A stretch of 64,000 nt of DNA from Eustoma russellianum. Lineage: Eukaryota > Streptophyta > Magnoliopsida > Gentianales > Gentianaceae. Shown here piece by piece: positions 55,301-64,000 of the stretch. The translations under genes were made by a program, and so were the position numbers. The notes under the pieces were generated by a model. It was not told the origin of the DNA and made no database searches. It worked only from the letters and a program-made list of their open reading frames with translations. The stretch lies in NCBI GenBank assembly GCA_036186865.1, contig AP025067.1, forward strand, positions 14,381,177 to 14,445,176. The letters run 5' to 3'. Numbering within the stretch: position 1 is the first letter of the stretch; each line of letters begins with the position of its first letter.

Positions 55301-57965
55301 GGAGCACAAAAGGGTTTCAGGCAGTTGATGGGAGACAAAAGATTAATGCATGCCCCCCTCTCTTACCCCTAGCATATGTTAAAAGGATAAAATCCAAAAC
55401 AGAAATAGATACTATCTAAAGCAATGAAAGGTTACACCAAAAGAAAGCATTTCCAAAAAACCAAACGTTACTTCTATACAGGAAAACTAAGTATAGGCAG
55501 TTATCTTCATTTCCAGGTAACCAAGGGTTACTTTATATAGAAAAACTAAGTCGAGCGTTGCTTTTTTCTGGCAACAGATCATTTTGGCAAAAGATCATGT
55601 GAAAGTCAAAATGATATAACGTGAGCTAAACACAAAGAGAGCACAATAAGCTCCTAGCCTTCTCTCTCTCTTTCTCTTGTTACCGCACCGAATGCCACTT
55701 TGACTTTTAACATTGTCTTTACGCTGCAAAACCTTATTCTTCTAAAGATTTGTACTTCTACAATCGCTACTAATAAGAGTTAATTGCACCTGGTATCTAT
55801 ACTTTGCCACCAAGTTTTAAGTAGCATCTATTCTTTCATGAAACTCACTTACCAGCCATACTTATAGTAAATTAACATCTGGCATCCAGATGACCTGTTT
55901 GGTCTACCGTTGACTGCTTAAATCGACCTTTGACCAGACTTAACCCTACTTTTAACCCAACTTTAATCACAGTTTAGGATTAATAAAATAATAAAGTCAA
56001 AAAATTAAAAGTTTAAGAAAAAATAAATCAAAGTCAAAAAAATTTAACCCAACTTCACCTCCAATACACTAAACAAATCCCACTTTCCATCACTCAAAAA
56101 CACAGAAAAAGTCACTCTTCAAATCGCTTTCCCCTAGGGAAATCAAGAACCAAATGGGCAAGAAAATGAATCTTCCTTTCTCCTTCAAATCATCACAAAC
56201 ACCTACTTATTGGCCATGGTCAAATGCTTGTACAACTCCAAAGACTCTTTCTTTTCGATCCACACATGACATTTTCAAAACAATCAACTCTGCCTACCTC
56301 GACTCCCCAAAATCTTTTTCCAATTTGTTTGAGGAAAGCTTTTCAACAGCTCCCGACATGTTTCTACAAGAGCAACAAGTAGAAGAAGATTCCGTAGAGA
56401 TAGTGATACGAGTTTAAGGTCAGAAAGGTTGTTCTTTGAGCCAGGTGAGACGAGTTCGATTATGAAAGATTGTAAAAGGGTTGTTGTACATGAACAGGAC
56501 AAGTTTCCATTTAGGGAACATCTAGCAATGGCGGTGGATTCCATTGACCCTTTTGCTGATTTCAAGAAATCGATGGAGGAAATGGTGGAAGCTCATGGAT
56601 TGAAAGATTGGAGATACCTTGAAGAGCTGTTGACTTGCTATCTAAAAGTCAACTCCAAAAGCAATCATGGGTATATTGTCGGAGCTTTTGTTGATTTAGT
56701 AGTTGGTCTTGCTTTTGCTTCCAATAATTCTTCTTCTTCTTCTCAGAATTCCCATAATTGTCAATTACATTGTTCTACTTCTTCCACCACTCATTCTTTT
56801 ACATCTCCTCTCTCTTGTTCTTGTTGATTCCCAAAAAAAAATAAAAGGATGAAGCCCAATTCAGAACTGGGGATTTGGGGTTTGCAAAATGATTTAACTA
56901 GGCCAATTGTTCTTGTTGATTCCCAAGAAAATGGGATTAGGCTTGTGCACGCTTTGATGGCTTGTGCAGAAGCTATTCAGCAAGAGAATATGAAGCTTGC
57001 TGAAGCTTTGGTGAAGCAAATTGGAGGGAAGAAGGATTTAACCATGGCTGGGAAATGATTGCGCCAACTGTGTTAACAGTGAAAAATAAAAAAGAATTTT
57101 GCTATAAACCGACTACAGCAGGTCATTTCCCGGTTGCCAGATGCCAGGTGTTAATTTCACCTATAAGTATGCCTGGTAAGTGAGTTTCATGAAAAAATGA
57201 TGCTACTTAAAATTTGGTTGCAAAGTATGGATACCCGGTGCAATTAACTCCTACTAATAAATATTCACCAATATCAAACAGATAATCAGGACAACACTGA
57301 AAAAGAAAAATGAAAATTGGAGGCTCACATCTTGTAAAAGAAAGAAAATTGGAGATATATAAAATTACTTCAGCTTAGATAATCATTAATCTCAATCCAC
57401 ATGAATCCAACAAAGCTGCATATATTTTGATCAACTCCAAAAAAGATCTTATTGTGACAAACAAAAAGAACGAAAAAGAAAAAAAAGAGATATAACTTAC
57501 TCGGATGGGAGAACCAGTATTCAGCACGCGCTGTCCACGAACAAGCCCTTCAGTACCATCCATAGCAATACACCGAACAACATTCTCCCCCAAATGCTGC
57601 GCCACCTCAAGCACAAGGCGGATCTGATTATCCAACACCTCAAGCGCAGTCAAAATAGGTGGCAAACCATCATCGTATCTGACGTCAACAACAGCGCCGA
57701 TCACCTGACTAACTTTCCCAATCGCTCCTTTACCAGTGAACTCATCAGTAATCTTCCCGGAATGTCCTCCGGAAGTCTTAAGGGGCGGAGCTGCTTCCGG
57801 CTTGGAAGACGGAGCAGCGGCTGAACTGGAGAATTGGACTGCACGATTCAAGAAATAGCCGGCGGGGGCAGGTTTGGTGACCGATCTAGGGGAACATATA
57901 GGGTTATATCGGCGGAAAGCGGCGGAAGAACGGAGGAATGAGGCGAGGAGCCTCCTTGATGACAT
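52341..57965 (-). CDS. ATPB (mitochondrial, nuclear-encoded): Mitochondrial ATP synthase subunit beta, nine exons
   Basis: This is the catalytic beta subunit of mitochondrial F1Fo ATP synthase, which makes ATP at the matrix face of the inner membrane. Coding exons on the minus strand are 57965-57501, 55253-55178, 55095-55007, 54911-54794, 54699-54596, 54502-54344, 54151-53927, 53844-53533 and 52451-52341. They total 1659 bases, 552 residues plus stop, the usual length for plants, and all junctions are GT-AG and in phase. The start MSSRRLLASFLRSSAAFRRY opens an Arg/Ser-rich mitochondrial presequence. Exon 4 has the P-loop GGAGVGKT, exon 6 the Walker B region VLLFIDNIFRF, exon 7 GRIPSAVGYQPTLATDLG and exon 8 the signature PAVDPLDSTS. 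No coding lesion was found. Donor 3 (GTGCTT) is weak. Intron 1 carries a Pack-MULE. Confidence 0.96.
52533..52554. repeat. C22 homopolymer in the last intron
   Basis: A run of 22 C lies about 80 bases inside intron 8, counted from its 3' end. On the transcribed strand it is G22. Confidence 0.9.
52861..52975 (+). mobile_element. SINE fragment in intron 8
   Basis: GGAAACAACCTCTGTG-like sequence, then GGTTGCATACATCCGACTCC and GGGGTAATGTTGTTGTTG resemble the 3' half and TTG tail of plant Au-related SINEs. The 5' promoter half and target duplications were not found. Confidence 0.6.
53238..53500. repeat. Tandem duplication of about 130 bases in intron 8
   Basis: Both units begin TCAACTCTATAAATAAAATG and contain AATTCCTCTAGATGAGATC, ending AAATATTTTTGAGA: 53238-53364 and 53365-53500. 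The second copy has an extra GGAACAAGTATTCACGGAAA segment. The copy next to exon 8 lies only 33 bases from its donor. Confidence 0.8.
54252..54375 (-). repeat. 62-bp tandem duplication of the exon 6 donor
   Basis: Two identical-looking units (54252-54313 and 54314-54375) each contain the last 31 bases of exon 6, the CAG/GTCTGT donor and the start of intron 6. The upstream donor (exon end 54344) keeps the frame. The downstream donor (54282) would add 62 bases and shift it. Confidence 0.9.
56154..56827 (+). pseudogene. Captured OVATE family protein (OFP13-like), frameshifted
   Basis: OFPs are plant transcriptional repressors of growth and organ shape. The frame starts MGKKMNLPFSFKSSQTPTYW, matching the N-terminus of OFP13-type proteins. 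It includes TPKTLSFRSTHDIFKTINSA and FSTAPDMF and stops at 56417. The next frame (56429-56827) holds the OVATE domain: AMAVDSIDPFADFKKSMEEM, EELLTCYLKVNSKSNHGYIV, GAFVDLVVGLAFAS. A missing base near 56413 (CGAGTTTAAGG) joins the two. It is otherwise about 224 residues, close to full length, and intronless like host OFPs. About 230 bases of possible host leader precede it. Confidence 0.85.
56849..57058 (+). pseudogene. Captured DELLA/GRAS fragment
   Basis: The frame contains RPIVLVDSQENGIRLVHALM and ACAEAIQQENMKLAEALVKQ, the start of the GRAS domain (LHR I) of gibberellin-repressor DELLA proteins such as GAI and RGA. The N-terminal DELLA and TVHYNP motifs and the VHIID and SAW regions are absent. 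After VKQIGGKKDLTMAGK it stops 70 residues in, so the C-terminus is unrelated or rearranged. The start codon gives MKPNSELGIWGLQND, which I cannot match. It cannot be a functional DELLA. Confidence 0.82.
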
Positions 57966-58057
57966 GGTGACGATTGAACTGGGGTACTTGAGAGGGAGAA
58001 AAATGCAGAAGCTATAGGATTGGAATATAGAGATAAAAAGGAAGTGATGGTTTTGAC

Positions 58058-58256
58058 TGGGATAGGATCCTCCTCTCCGAAAAGATTGAGATTTTCTGAC
58101 TCCTACTTTTCTCATCTCCTTTGTGACCACGCGACACGTGGCAGCACCTCATTGTTAGTTGAGGGTCACCTGCATCTAGCCTCACCATCCACATTGCTGT
58201 CACGTGTCGCGTGGTTACAAAAGGGTGAAGAAAGTGGGGGTGAGGAGATCCCAACC
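58058..58256. mobile_element. Foldback MITE, copy 2, upstream of ATP synthase start
   Basis: It opens GGGATAGGATCCTCCTCTCC and closes GAGGAGATCCCAACCC. The inner arms ACCACGCGACACGTGGCA and GTCACGTGTCGCGTGGT form the foldback, with CACGTG (G-box/ABRE core) in each. It starts 93 bases upstream of the ATP synthase ATG, so it probably lies in the promoter or 5' UTR. Confidence 0.8.
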
Positions 58257-58540
58257 CGTTTTAACTTGGGAAACAAAAAAAAAAAGGAAAGATGGCTTAA
58301 CACTATTTTCCGAATATTATTTTGGGATAATTCCGAAACGGTTTTTAACAGATGCGGTAAAACCCCTCGACTTTCGGAAATTATATATTCTAACCAAGGT
58401 CAATGATAAATACCAATTTTTTATAAATATATTTTTAATTTGATCAATAGTCAAAAATAAATATTGAAATAAAATAAATGATATAAAAAGAAAAGGAGTA
58501 TTTTTATCACTAGCTAAAAAATAGAAGGTCAACTACAACA

Positions 58541-58770
58541 CTTCTTCCATTTCAAAAATATTGTTATAACTTGACTTTGAACATCTCAAACTATTTTGGT
58601 CACCATTTATATTATACTCTTAGTTGTAAACCAGAGAAATCATGTAAATGATAAATGAATGGTGGTATGAAAATTTTAACTAATGATATATCTCTATTTG
58701 AGATAAGTAGACAATATTTTTGATAAAAACCAAAATAAAAATTAGGACAATATTTATAGGACGAAAGGAG
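58541..58770. mobile_element. Stowaway-like MITE
   Basis: The left end CTTCTTCCATTTCAAAAATA and the right end TATAGGACGAAAGGAG (reverse complement CTCCTTTCGTCCTATA) are inverted repeats of the CTCCCTCCGTCC type. A TA follows at 58771. The left TA is not exact. It is AT-rich and has no coding sequence. Confidence 0.6.
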
Positions 58771-58772
58771 TA

Positions 58773-59195
58773 TAAACAAATACACCGCCCAAGAAAAAGA
58801 ATCCAATATAAACGACATTGTTTTTATTTTATTTGGATAATTTAAAATAAAGAAACAATGAGGCATATTTCTCCTCTCTAAAAAAATATTGTATTATTCT
58901 TCATTTTGGTTATTGTGATTTTTCTAAAAATAATAAAGTATTACTAGTCAAAATTATCACTTTGCCCTTTCAACTATTACTTCAGTAATTTCTCTAGTTT
59001 ACATTCACATTTTGCTCTTTCAATTATTACTTGTGTGATTTCTCTAATTTACATTCAATTAAGTATGACAGTATAGGGCATAGAGGCAAAATTAGTTTTA
59101 TTTTTTAAATCAGGGTTCAAGTCAAATTAGAAGATTAATTTTTAGAACGAATCACATATGACCTTGAATATTATCCGTGTGTGATTTTATTTGTT
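58773..59195. other. AT-rich intergenic sequence
   Basis: I see no gene. The pair CTTTCAACTATTACTTCAGT and CTTTCAATTATTACTTGTGT (about 58970 and 59018) is a short local duplication. Confidence 0.3.
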
Positions 59196-59219
59196 TTTTT
59201 GGGTTAAAATGTAAACATT

Positions 59220-60607
59220 TCATTTAACCAATGATCTCACTTGCATTGCTATATACACATGAGTAGCAACTCTACGGGCTACATCCAGGGCTATGGGTAA
59301 CTGATCCTTAAAAATTCTAAGGTTTCTGGCTTGCCATAAAAAATATATGGTAGCCGCAAAAGATGCCTTAATATATTTAGTCCTGCCACTTCTCTGCCTA
59401 GCATGCTTTTCCGTCCAATGGGGTAGAGCATTCATAGAAAGGAATTTTCTCGAAATGCCAATCCAATTTAGTACTTTCTCCAAACCTTTCGCAAACGAGC
59501 ATTCAAAGAGCAAGTGCTCGCTTGACTCAATGGCAACTCCACAAATAGGACATAACAAGTCTGACAGCGCAAAATATAATTTATTCCTTGTTGGTAGTCT
59601 ATTGCGAGCTGCCAACCAAAATATAAAACAATGCTTAGGAGTGCTGGATGAGGCCCAAACAGTCAAAGACCAGCGTACCTTCTGTCCCTTGTTTCTGAAA
59701 ATTTCGTATGCCGTTAAAGTGAGATTACTTTTGTTAGCAGCCCATCTGTTTAATTCGGCTTCACAGGTAGGGATGTCGCCAAAGTGATCAATTAGAATGT
59801 CCCTGATGTGTAGTAACTGCTTCATGAATACAGAATATGTGGTCTTGGCTTGGCATAACCATATCCCATTATGAAATCCATAGAAGTGATGTATCCATCG
59901 GACCCACAGAGAGTCTTTCTTACTCTGTATGTTCCATATGTGCTTTAGCAGAAGAGCTTTATTCCATACCTTGAGGCTGAATAAACCTAAGCCTCCTTCA
60001 TTTTTTGGTCTGCACACATATGTCCATACAACCCATATTTTCTTTTTTTGTTCACCCTGTATTCCCTAAGTGAAGTTATGCGCAATCCGTACCACCTGGT
60101 TTTGGACACTAGAAGGGATATAGAGAACTCCCATCCAGAAGGCATGTACCCCTTGTATCACTCCTCTAATCAGCTCAATCTTACCCTTATAGGATAGAAT
60201 CTTGATATTCCAAGTAGACGTGTAATCTGCAATCCGCTTTAGATACCCTCCAAAACGTACCATTTGTCGTGCTTGTCAGGCGATAGGCACCCCCCCAAGT
60301 AATAGAATGGAAATTGACCTTGTTGAAGACTCGTCATTGCACTAATGTCATCCTTCTCAACACTACTTAGCCCTGCTAAGAAAATTTCTGACTTAGCAAC
60401 GTTGCATCTTAAGCCTAAAGTGTCTCCGAATTCTTCCAAGATATCCAACAATGCTCTAACTGATTCTCTATCCCCTCTTGAAAAAAGTAGCAAGTCATCC
60501 ACAAATGCCAAATGTGATATTTTGTGCTTATCACATTTAGAATGATACTTATAACTGGTGATTATATAGTCCCTTGAGCATTCTTGATAAGTACTACATC
60601 CCAACAC
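59220..60607 (-). pseudogene. LINE ORF2 C-terminal half: RT motif C and zinc domain
   Basis: The frame at 60239-60607 contains HLAFVDDLLLFSRGD, the RT catalytic FxDD, then DTLGLRCNVAKSEIFLAG and PFYYLGGCLSP. The frame 60066-60263 has WNIKILSYKGKIELIRGVIQ. The frame 59220-60017 starts CRPKNEGGLGLFSLKVWNKA and includes PKHCFIFWLAARNRLPTRNK and CPICGVAIESSEHLLFEC, the zf-RVT domain. Frameshifts separate the three. Confidence 0.87.
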
Positions 60608-60712
60608 AAAGGAACGGAGAAATCGGGTCCCCTTGTCTTAAGCCTCTTTCTCCTTTAAAATATCCTTCCAAAGATCCATTGATGGATATTAAATATGTGG
60701 TGGTTGTAGCAC
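60594..60712 (-). pseudogene. LINE RT middle fragment
   Basis: YLISINGSLEGYFKGERGLR followed by QGDPISPFL is the RT motif B region. Just upstream (60786-60815) FIGWVLECVTT, in the other side of the inserted repeat, is the preceding RT segment. Confidence 0.8.
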
Positions 60713-60713
60713 A

Positions 60714-60784
60714 CTCCATCCTAGCGATAGCTTTTGCTGTCGTTGGGATATACTGGGCATGTTTGTTGTTGTTGTTGTTGTAAC
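60714..60784 (+). mobile_element. Short 5'-truncated SINE in LINE RT
   Basis: GCGATAGCTTTTGCTGTCGT, then GGGATATACTGGGC and a (TTG)5 tail equal the 3' end of the SINE at 60945. It is flanked by near-identical GTAGCACACTCCA and GTAACACACTCCA, the likely target duplication within the RT sequence ECVTT. Confidence 0.65.
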
Positions 60785-60944
60785 ACACTCCAATACCCAT
60801 CCAATGAATTATACTGTTGTTTTACATTACATGTACATATATACGTGATATGTATTTTAATATCGAAAGTCCTTTCTCTGTATTTCTTGAATTTCCTCAC
60901 TAACACACTAGCACAACATATCTCTATTATCATGTCATTTATGC

Positions 60945-61100
60945 AGGTACATATAGAGCCGTGGATCTCACTGGAAGCAGACTCTCTATCCTTTAGGATA
61001 GAGGTATTGTCTGCCTACCACTTACCCTCCCCAGACCCTAACGATAGCTTTTGCTGTCGTTGGGATATACTGGGTCTGAATGATGATGATGATGATGCCT
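60945..61100 (+). mobile_element. SINE with a (GAT)n tail in LINE RT
   Basis: CAGACTCTCTATCCTTTAGG, TTACCCTCCCCAGACCC and GGGATATACTGGGTCTG followed by (AAT/GAT)n match a tRNA-derived SINE type common in asterids. It interrupts LINE RT after CLIKV, where DLRKAYD (motif A) should follow. The segment 60816-60944 is AT-rich and not recognised. Confidence 0.65.
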
Positions 61101-61612
61101 ACTTTTATCAAGCACATGGGTGTTGCATTCTTCCTACCATATTGTCGTATTAGTTCCTGAACTAATAGTATGTTTTCTGCCATTGCTCGACCTTGAACAA
61201 ATCCTAATTGGGCCTCGTCAACAAGATGCATCATAACATGTGACAGTCTAGCTGCAATAATTTTTGAAATTGCTTTATAGAGCACATCACATAATAAAAT
61301 AGGCCTAAAAATCACCAACTTGTCTACGGCTGTCTATTTTGGGGATCAATGCAATGATTGAGTGATTGAGTTGTTTAAGAAGCTTACCAATCTCAAATAA
61401 CTCCATAATGGCTGCCGTTACTTCTTCGCCAATAATCTCGCATGCCTTGATAAAAAATGTGAAGTATAACCATCTGGGCCCGGAGACTTATCTTTGTTGA
61501 TGGAGAAAATTGCCCTTTTGACATCCTCGGTGCTAACTGATTGAGTTAGATAATGTGCTCCGTTCTGATCCAACAGCGGTCCAAGGTTCAAAAATTCAGC
61601 TTTTACAGGCAC
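61101..61612 (-). pseudogene. LINE RT N-terminal fragment
   Basis: The frame at 61418-61612 has VKRAIFSINKDKSPGPDGYT (RT motif 0/1). The frame at 61022-61318 has FRPILLCDVLYKAISKIIAA, VDEAQLGFVQGRAMAENILL and NATPMCLIKV. The block TRPISLCNVIYKIISKIL is typical of plant L1. The break near 61330 is a frameshift. Confidence 0.85.
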
Positions 61613-61904
61613 AGTCGCTTCCCTTAGTCCTCAACAAGCGTTTATAAAAAGTTAGAAACTCCCATGCGATATAAGGCCTCGTGGTGGTAAAAGTTCCATC
61701 CGTTCTTTCGATTGAGATTATCCTTCCCCTTGATCGACTTCTTTTTACCCAGGAGTAGAAAAATTTAGTGTTTCTATCCTTGAGTCTGATAGCTAATCCC
61801 TTTGCTATTTGAGAGTAGAAACTCTTCTCCCATTTTATCAGCCTGTTCGTGTGTATTCTTTGTACTCTGAGAGTCTCCTGTAGGTTCTCATCTTTATGTT
61901 CCTC

Positions 61905-62650
61905 CTAGAAATTCAATTGCATTTCTTCCAGGAGAGCTTTGGCTCTAGTGACCATTTCTGAAATATGGGCAAAATCTTTTGCATTCAACTGTTTTAGTAC
62001 ATGTTTTATAAACTTCAGCTTTCTACAAACGATGTACATTTTCTTCCCATAACAACTTACTTCCCATGCATCCTTTACTAATATCAAAAAATTCGGGTGC
62101 TTAGACCACATATTGAGAATTTTGAAATTAACTTTAGGCCTTGATTCAGCACGTTCTGTACAAATGATTCTAGGTGAGTGGTCTGATACACTTCCACAAA
62201 TTGGAAAGTGTGCTGAGGATATGTTAAAACTATCCAACCATGCATTATTTACCAAAACATGGTCTAATCTATTTTTAACTCTTCCATTTGTCCATGTAAA
62301 CTTACAACCCGAGTAGGGTAATTCAACCATGGAGCACTTCATACAAAAGTCCAATGGATTTTTAAGCTCATAAGTGGTAACCTCTCTACCATTAATTTTT
62401 TTATCATCCAAAAAGACTATATTGAAATCACCAATAACAACCCATGTGATACATACAAGAATGGACCTTTCTTTCAAGTCTAAAGCTTCTCCTCCAAATA
62501 TGGTTTAAGCACAAAAAAGATAGCTTCACCTTTATTCCAAATAAGTTGAAGAAAACCTTTTGAACATAAGTCCTCCAATGAGTTCTACATAACCCAAGCA
62601 AGATACCTCCCTTTTGGATGTTTCTCTCCCCAGAATTGGACAACTCTCTC
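61905..62650 (-). pseudogene. LINE APE-type endonuclease, 5'-truncated
   Basis: The frame 61905-62477 includes WVVIGDFNIVFLDDKKINGR (catalytic GDFN), SGCKFTWTNGRVKNRLDHVL and SDHSPRII (catalytic SDH), then a linker toward RT. Upstream frames (62428-62652) carry fragments such as NSLEDLCSKGFLQLIWNKGE in different phases. The N-terminal catalytic Asn/Glu part is absent. The stretch 61620-61904 is the degraded EN-RT linker. Confidence 0.83.
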
Positions 62651-63446
62651 AAGGATGTTCAATCCTTGAAAGGTTCTAGCCTTGTTTTTAAATATGAACT
62701 AAGAAAACACACAAGAATTACACTTGAAGAAGAAGAAATTTTCATTGAAGGTGTGAGATTACAAGACTTCTCTTATGTGCCTTTTATAGACAAAAAATAA
62801 CACAAGGCAACAAACTATCTTACAAATTGAAATGATGATTGAAAACATTACACACTTCTAAAAACTATTCATGTAGGCTCTATAAAAACTAGTCTTGCAA
62901 GTCTTGAATGATGATTTTCAAAGTAGGTCCCTCAAGTACTATCCATGGAAGATTTTAAGGATTTGTCTTCAACTTGAAATCTTTTCTGATTTACGACTGA
63001 TTTTTGGAACATCTTCCAATCCAAACTAGGCCTTGCTCTGTCTTAGAGAATTATAGCCCATTGAATGTAAAAAATAACCACATAAAGTTCTTTGCATTTA
63101 GCCAACCATTGAGGAGATACATCCAAATTACTGAAGGTATGTCACAGAATTCGATAGAAACAGTACTTCCACTTGCATGCTCCTTTTGGCTATCAAGACG
63201 ACCGATTTTGGAAAAGTACAAAAATGTACAAGTTTGTAGATCTTTGTCTTCGCTTTCCAACACATCTTGCAACTCCTAATTTGGCCTTGTGGTTGGAGAG
63301 ATACGTCAATTCTACCAAAACTGGTCCTGCAGAAACTCACAATCCGAGATGGGCCTAAACTAATACAACATAAACATTTAAAAAACAAAATAAAGAACAC
63401 ATTCTATCTTAATGATATTTTACAATGGTTCTAAAATTCTTATAAA
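62651..63446. other. Probable 3' untranslated or LTR sequence of the gypsy at the right edge
   Basis: Downstream of the integrase end (minus strand), this non-coding stretch has phrases such as GGCCCATCTCGGATTGTGAG and TGGATGTATCTCCTCAATGG, which resemble plant gypsy LTR text. I could not fix LTR ends or a polypurine tract. Confidence 0.4.
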
Positions 63447-64000
63447 TCATGTTATAGGTTCAATAAGGTGAATCCAATGTATAAATTCCATTGGTTCATC
63501 TTGCACATGTTTAAATAGGAAGGCCCCTAGTTTCTTAGTTCTACTTCTTGTTAAGGGTCCTTGATCTTGCATTTTTGTAACATTATGTGCATTCTCATTA
63601 TCTTGACATGGATGAGGGTTATGGACCTTATCATTCCCCCCTTCTTCAAAAGGATTCGACCTCGAATCTAAATCATCACCAAAATGAATAAGATCAACAA
63701 CGTTAAAAGTATGAGAAATTGAACCATACTTACTCTCCGGAAGGTCAAGAATGTAAGCATTATCTTCAACCTTTTGAAGTACTTTGAAAGGTCCATCTCC
63801 TCTTGGCATGAGCTTAGATTTCCTTTCTCTAGGAAACCTTTCTTTAGTTAAATGCAGCCAAACAAGATCACCTGGTTCAAACAAAACTTCCTTGCGTCCT
63901 TTGTTAGCTTGTTTTGCATACTGTTTGTTTTTCTTTTTAAGTTGTAGCTTAACCTTAGCATGCACTTTCTTAATCAGTTCAGCCTTATTCTTATCATCAA
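63447..64000 (-). pseudogene. Gypsy integrase C-terminal region, runs off the window
   Basis: The minus-strand frame reads MHAKVKLQLKKKNKQYAKQA then EPGDLVWLHLTKERFPRERK, LMPRGDGPFKVLQKVEDNAY and DLDSRSNPFEEGGNDK. These are the post-catalytic GPF/Y-like region and the tail of plant Ty3/gypsy integrases. It ends PLTRSRTKKLGAFLFK and then a stop. The frame is open to 63965 and continues beyond the window, so it could be part of an intact pol. The tail motif matches the remnant at 33330, so both are probably one family. Confidence 0.8.

Larger units (their letters stand above)
55777..57250. mobile_element. Pack-MULE in intron 1 of the ATP synthase gene
   Basis: The ends are long imperfect terminal inverted repeats of about 115-130 bases starting GAGTTAATTGCACC, with perfect 10-bp target duplications CTACTAATAA at 55767-55776 and 57251-57260. 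These are Mutator-like features. No transposase is present. Instead the interior holds an OVATE-family gene and a DELLA fragment on the plus strand, so it is a non-autonomous element with captured host sequence. It lies antisense to and inside intron 1 (55254-57500). Confidence 0.9.
59197..62650 (-). mobile_element. L1-type LINE, 5'-truncated, broken
   Basis: On the minus strand it carries an APE endonuclease, reverse transcriptase and a zf-RVT-like C-terminus in the L1 ORF2 order, then an A-rich tail (AAAAAAACAAATAAAATC, about 59200-59184). ORF1 and the 5' end are missing. The RT is interrupted by SINE insertions at 60714-61100. I could not define target duplications. Confidence 0.85.

Noticed and set aside
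56849..57058. A functional DELLA gibberellin repressor
   Set aside because: Only the first part of the GRAS domain is present. It is in a transposon and truncated at 70 codons.
57375..58130. A 251-codon frame extending both ends of exon 1 of the ATP synthase gene
   Set aside because: The upstream part is 5' flank and the end after SPIRV is intron. The true start is the ATG at 57965, followed by the mitochondrial presequence, and the donor is at 57500.

Overview
The window is a repeat-rich stretch of a flowering-plant nuclear genome. The evidence is one intron-bearing nuclear gene for the mitochondrial ATP synthase beta subunit, plant-type Ty1/copia and Ty3/gypsy retrotransposons, an L1-type LINE, Au-like SINEs, MITEs and a Pack-MULE. 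The SINE 3' ends (GTAAGGCTGCGTAC-like cores, TTG or GAT tails) and the captured OVATE and DELLA sequences fit a eudicot, possibly an asterid. That placement is inference.

Left part (1-22 kb). The window opens inside a plus-strand gypsy LTR. A minus-strand Tekay-like gypsy element (1794-10234, target duplication GTTTA) is inserted in it, and the host LTR resumes at 10235-10369. A minus-strand SIRE/Maximus-like copia element with an extra ORF after pol follows (10650-21028, duplication CAGAA). Then come about 1 kb of low-copy sequence and an intact-looking Au-type SINE (21441-21620).

Middle (22-50 kb). This is a multilayer nest. A gutted gypsy derivative (22002-34688) holds a nearly complete copia element (22600-32682) in its left LTR and a solo LTR (33367-34329) at its right internal/LTR junction. 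A copia fragment (34689-35321, resuming at 49919) is split by a decayed copia element (35322-49918). That element contains a further minus-strand copia (40258-48661), which in turn contains a solo gypsy LTR (41676-43584). Stops, frameshifts and lost catalytic residues show that these pol genes are broken.

Right part (50-64 kb). A PP2A B' (B56) pseudogene, cut by a SINE and a MITE, precedes the only apparently functional host gene, the mitochondrial ATP synthase beta gene (52341-57965, minus strand). I could resolve nine coding exons giving 552 codons, and every junction keeps the reading frame. Intron 1 carries a Pack-MULE (55777-57250, 10-bp duplication) holding an almost complete OVATE-family gene and a DELLA/GRAS fragment in antisense. 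A 62-bp tandem duplication repeats the end of exon 6 with its splice donor. Two copies of one foldback MITE bracket the locus, one of them about 93 bp upstream of the start codon. Beyond it lie a Stowaway-like MITE, a broken LINE with SINE insertions in its reverse transcriptase, and the C-terminal end of a gypsy integrase running off the window.

There are no rRNA or tRNA genes, CRISPR arrays or bacterial features. Apart from the ATP synthase gene, nearly everything is transposon-derived, so the genes do not form a pathway. The main biological interest is how transposons reshaped the ATP synthase locus.
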